Part shown: in pieces, positions 39,009 to 39,217 of the stretch
Numbering within the stretch: the stretch's first letter is position 1
Layout: each line of letters starts with the position of its first letter
Source of the DNA: a virus
Length of the DNA stretch: 39,217 nucleotides
Strand: one strand, 5' to 3'
Virus record (IMG/VR): IMGVR_UViG_3300048929_000401
Span: 1-39,217 of that record
Translations under genes and position numbers: made by a program
The notes under the pieces: model-generated
Databases searched by the model: none
The model's input: only the letters and a program-made list of their open reading frames with translations
What the model was told of the DNA's origin: nothing

Positions 39009-39090
39009 CCTACTGAGTTATAAGGACTAAAATGTCAATTTATATTATGAGCTTTTGACGTAAGTCTATGGTTCATAAAAAAACCACGCA

Positions 39091-39147
39091 GGATTTAAAA
39101 TCCCTCGGCTTATGGCTGTACGAGTTCAAGTCTCGTCCCGGGTACCA
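39091..39147 (+). other. attR: duplicated 3' part of tRNA-Leu(UAA)
   Basis: GGATTTAAAATCCCTCGGC begins at the anticodon stem-loop (anticodon TAA), followed by a long variable arm, the T arm ACGAG-TTCAAGT-CTCGT and the acceptor end CCCGGGTACCA. This is the 3' two-thirds of enterobacterial tRNA-Leu(UAA), as in E. coli leuZ. The bases before 39091 do not continue the tRNA, so this is a fragment left by integration. The intact tRNA should be at the other prophage end, outside the window. Confidence 0.88.
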
Positions 39148-39199
39148 TGGGAAAATTAGCTGAATAATCAAAAGCAATAAAGTAGTAATGTCGTTATAG

Positions 39200-39217
39200 C
39201 CACCTTCGGGTGGTTTT
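39200..39217 (+). terminator. host terminator of the tRNA transcript
   Basis: CCACC (39200-39204), loop TTCG, GGTGG (39209-39213), then TTTT at the window end. Together with the tRNA fragment it is host sequence outside the phage genome. Confidence 0.8.

Larger units (their letters stand above)
38640..39090. other. right-end region with little coding capacity
   Basis: A 451-base stretch between the small membrane gene and attR. It holds two weak plus-strand frames (38705-38848 and 38940-39008) and one clear hairpin (38888-38920). No gene of known family, no OxyR-type site and only one GATC were seen. Confidence 0.5.

Noticed and set aside
1-39217. CRISPR array, insertion sequence or rRNA
   Set aside because: No regularly spaced direct repeats, no transposase or terminal inverted repeats with target duplications, and no rRNA sequence were seen.

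Overview
This window is most of a temperate, tailed-phage genome integrated in an enterobacterial chromosome. Only the left end is missing: no integrase is visible, so it must lie before base 1. The right end reaches the host. Bases 39091-39147 are the 3' part of a tRNA-Leu(UAA) gene, ending in CCA and followed by a terminator. This is the expected attR remnant of integration into that tRNA. The tRNA sequence, codon use and phage gene families point to Enterobacterales; I cannot name the genus.

Layout, left to right. (1) 1-780: a region almost without genes but rich in inverted repeats and tRNA-like hairpins. (2) 780-2740: the immunity region, organised as in lambda/P22. A leftward promoter with operator half-sites drives two tiny genes, followed by a self-cleaving CI repressor (minus), an operator/pR region, P22-type Cro, and a CII-family regulator. 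(3) 2740-4900: replication, with an O-like initiator carrying an iteron-type origin inside its own coding sequence. (4) 4890-9100: a tightly overlapping DNA-modification block: an MT-A70 adenine methyltransferase, a C5 cytosine methyltransferase with eight tandem motif repeats, a 51-aa protein, a tRNA-guanine-transglycosylase-like (DpdA-like) protein, and RusA resolvase. (5) 9200-11980: KilA-N protein, DUF968 protein, antiterminator Q, and the late promoter with its terminator. (6) 11980-14840: an exported-protein moron with its own promoter and terminator, then holin, SAR endolysin, nested Rz/Rz1, and an Ig-like protein.

(7) 14840-24300: packaging and head genes of lambda type (TerS, TerL of the gpA family, gpW, portal B, S49 protease C, a highly charged scaffold-like protein, D, E, FI-position protein, FII). 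A repeat-rich probable cos/TerS-binding site precedes TerS. (8) 24290-36160: a Mu-type contractile tail (gp37-, gp38-, sheath-, tube-, gp41-, tape-measure-, N-, P-, gp45-, gp46-, gp47- and gp48-like proteins), then a glycine-rich fibre and its probable chaperone. The virion is therefore a lambda-head/Mu-tail mosaic myovirus. The gp41-like gene is internally duplicated and carries a clear -1 frameshift site. (9) 36190-38640: a minus-strand serotype-conversion cassette (gtrB and a GtrC-type glycosyltransferase, no gtrA) plus a 42-aa membrane protein. (10) 38640-39217: mostly non-coding, then attR.

The two most unusual parts are the structured left region, where two related hairpins keep pairing through compensatory base changes, and the modification block, which combines two methyltransferases with a base-exchange-type enzyme. 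All functional assignments are from reading the sequence; no database search was run.
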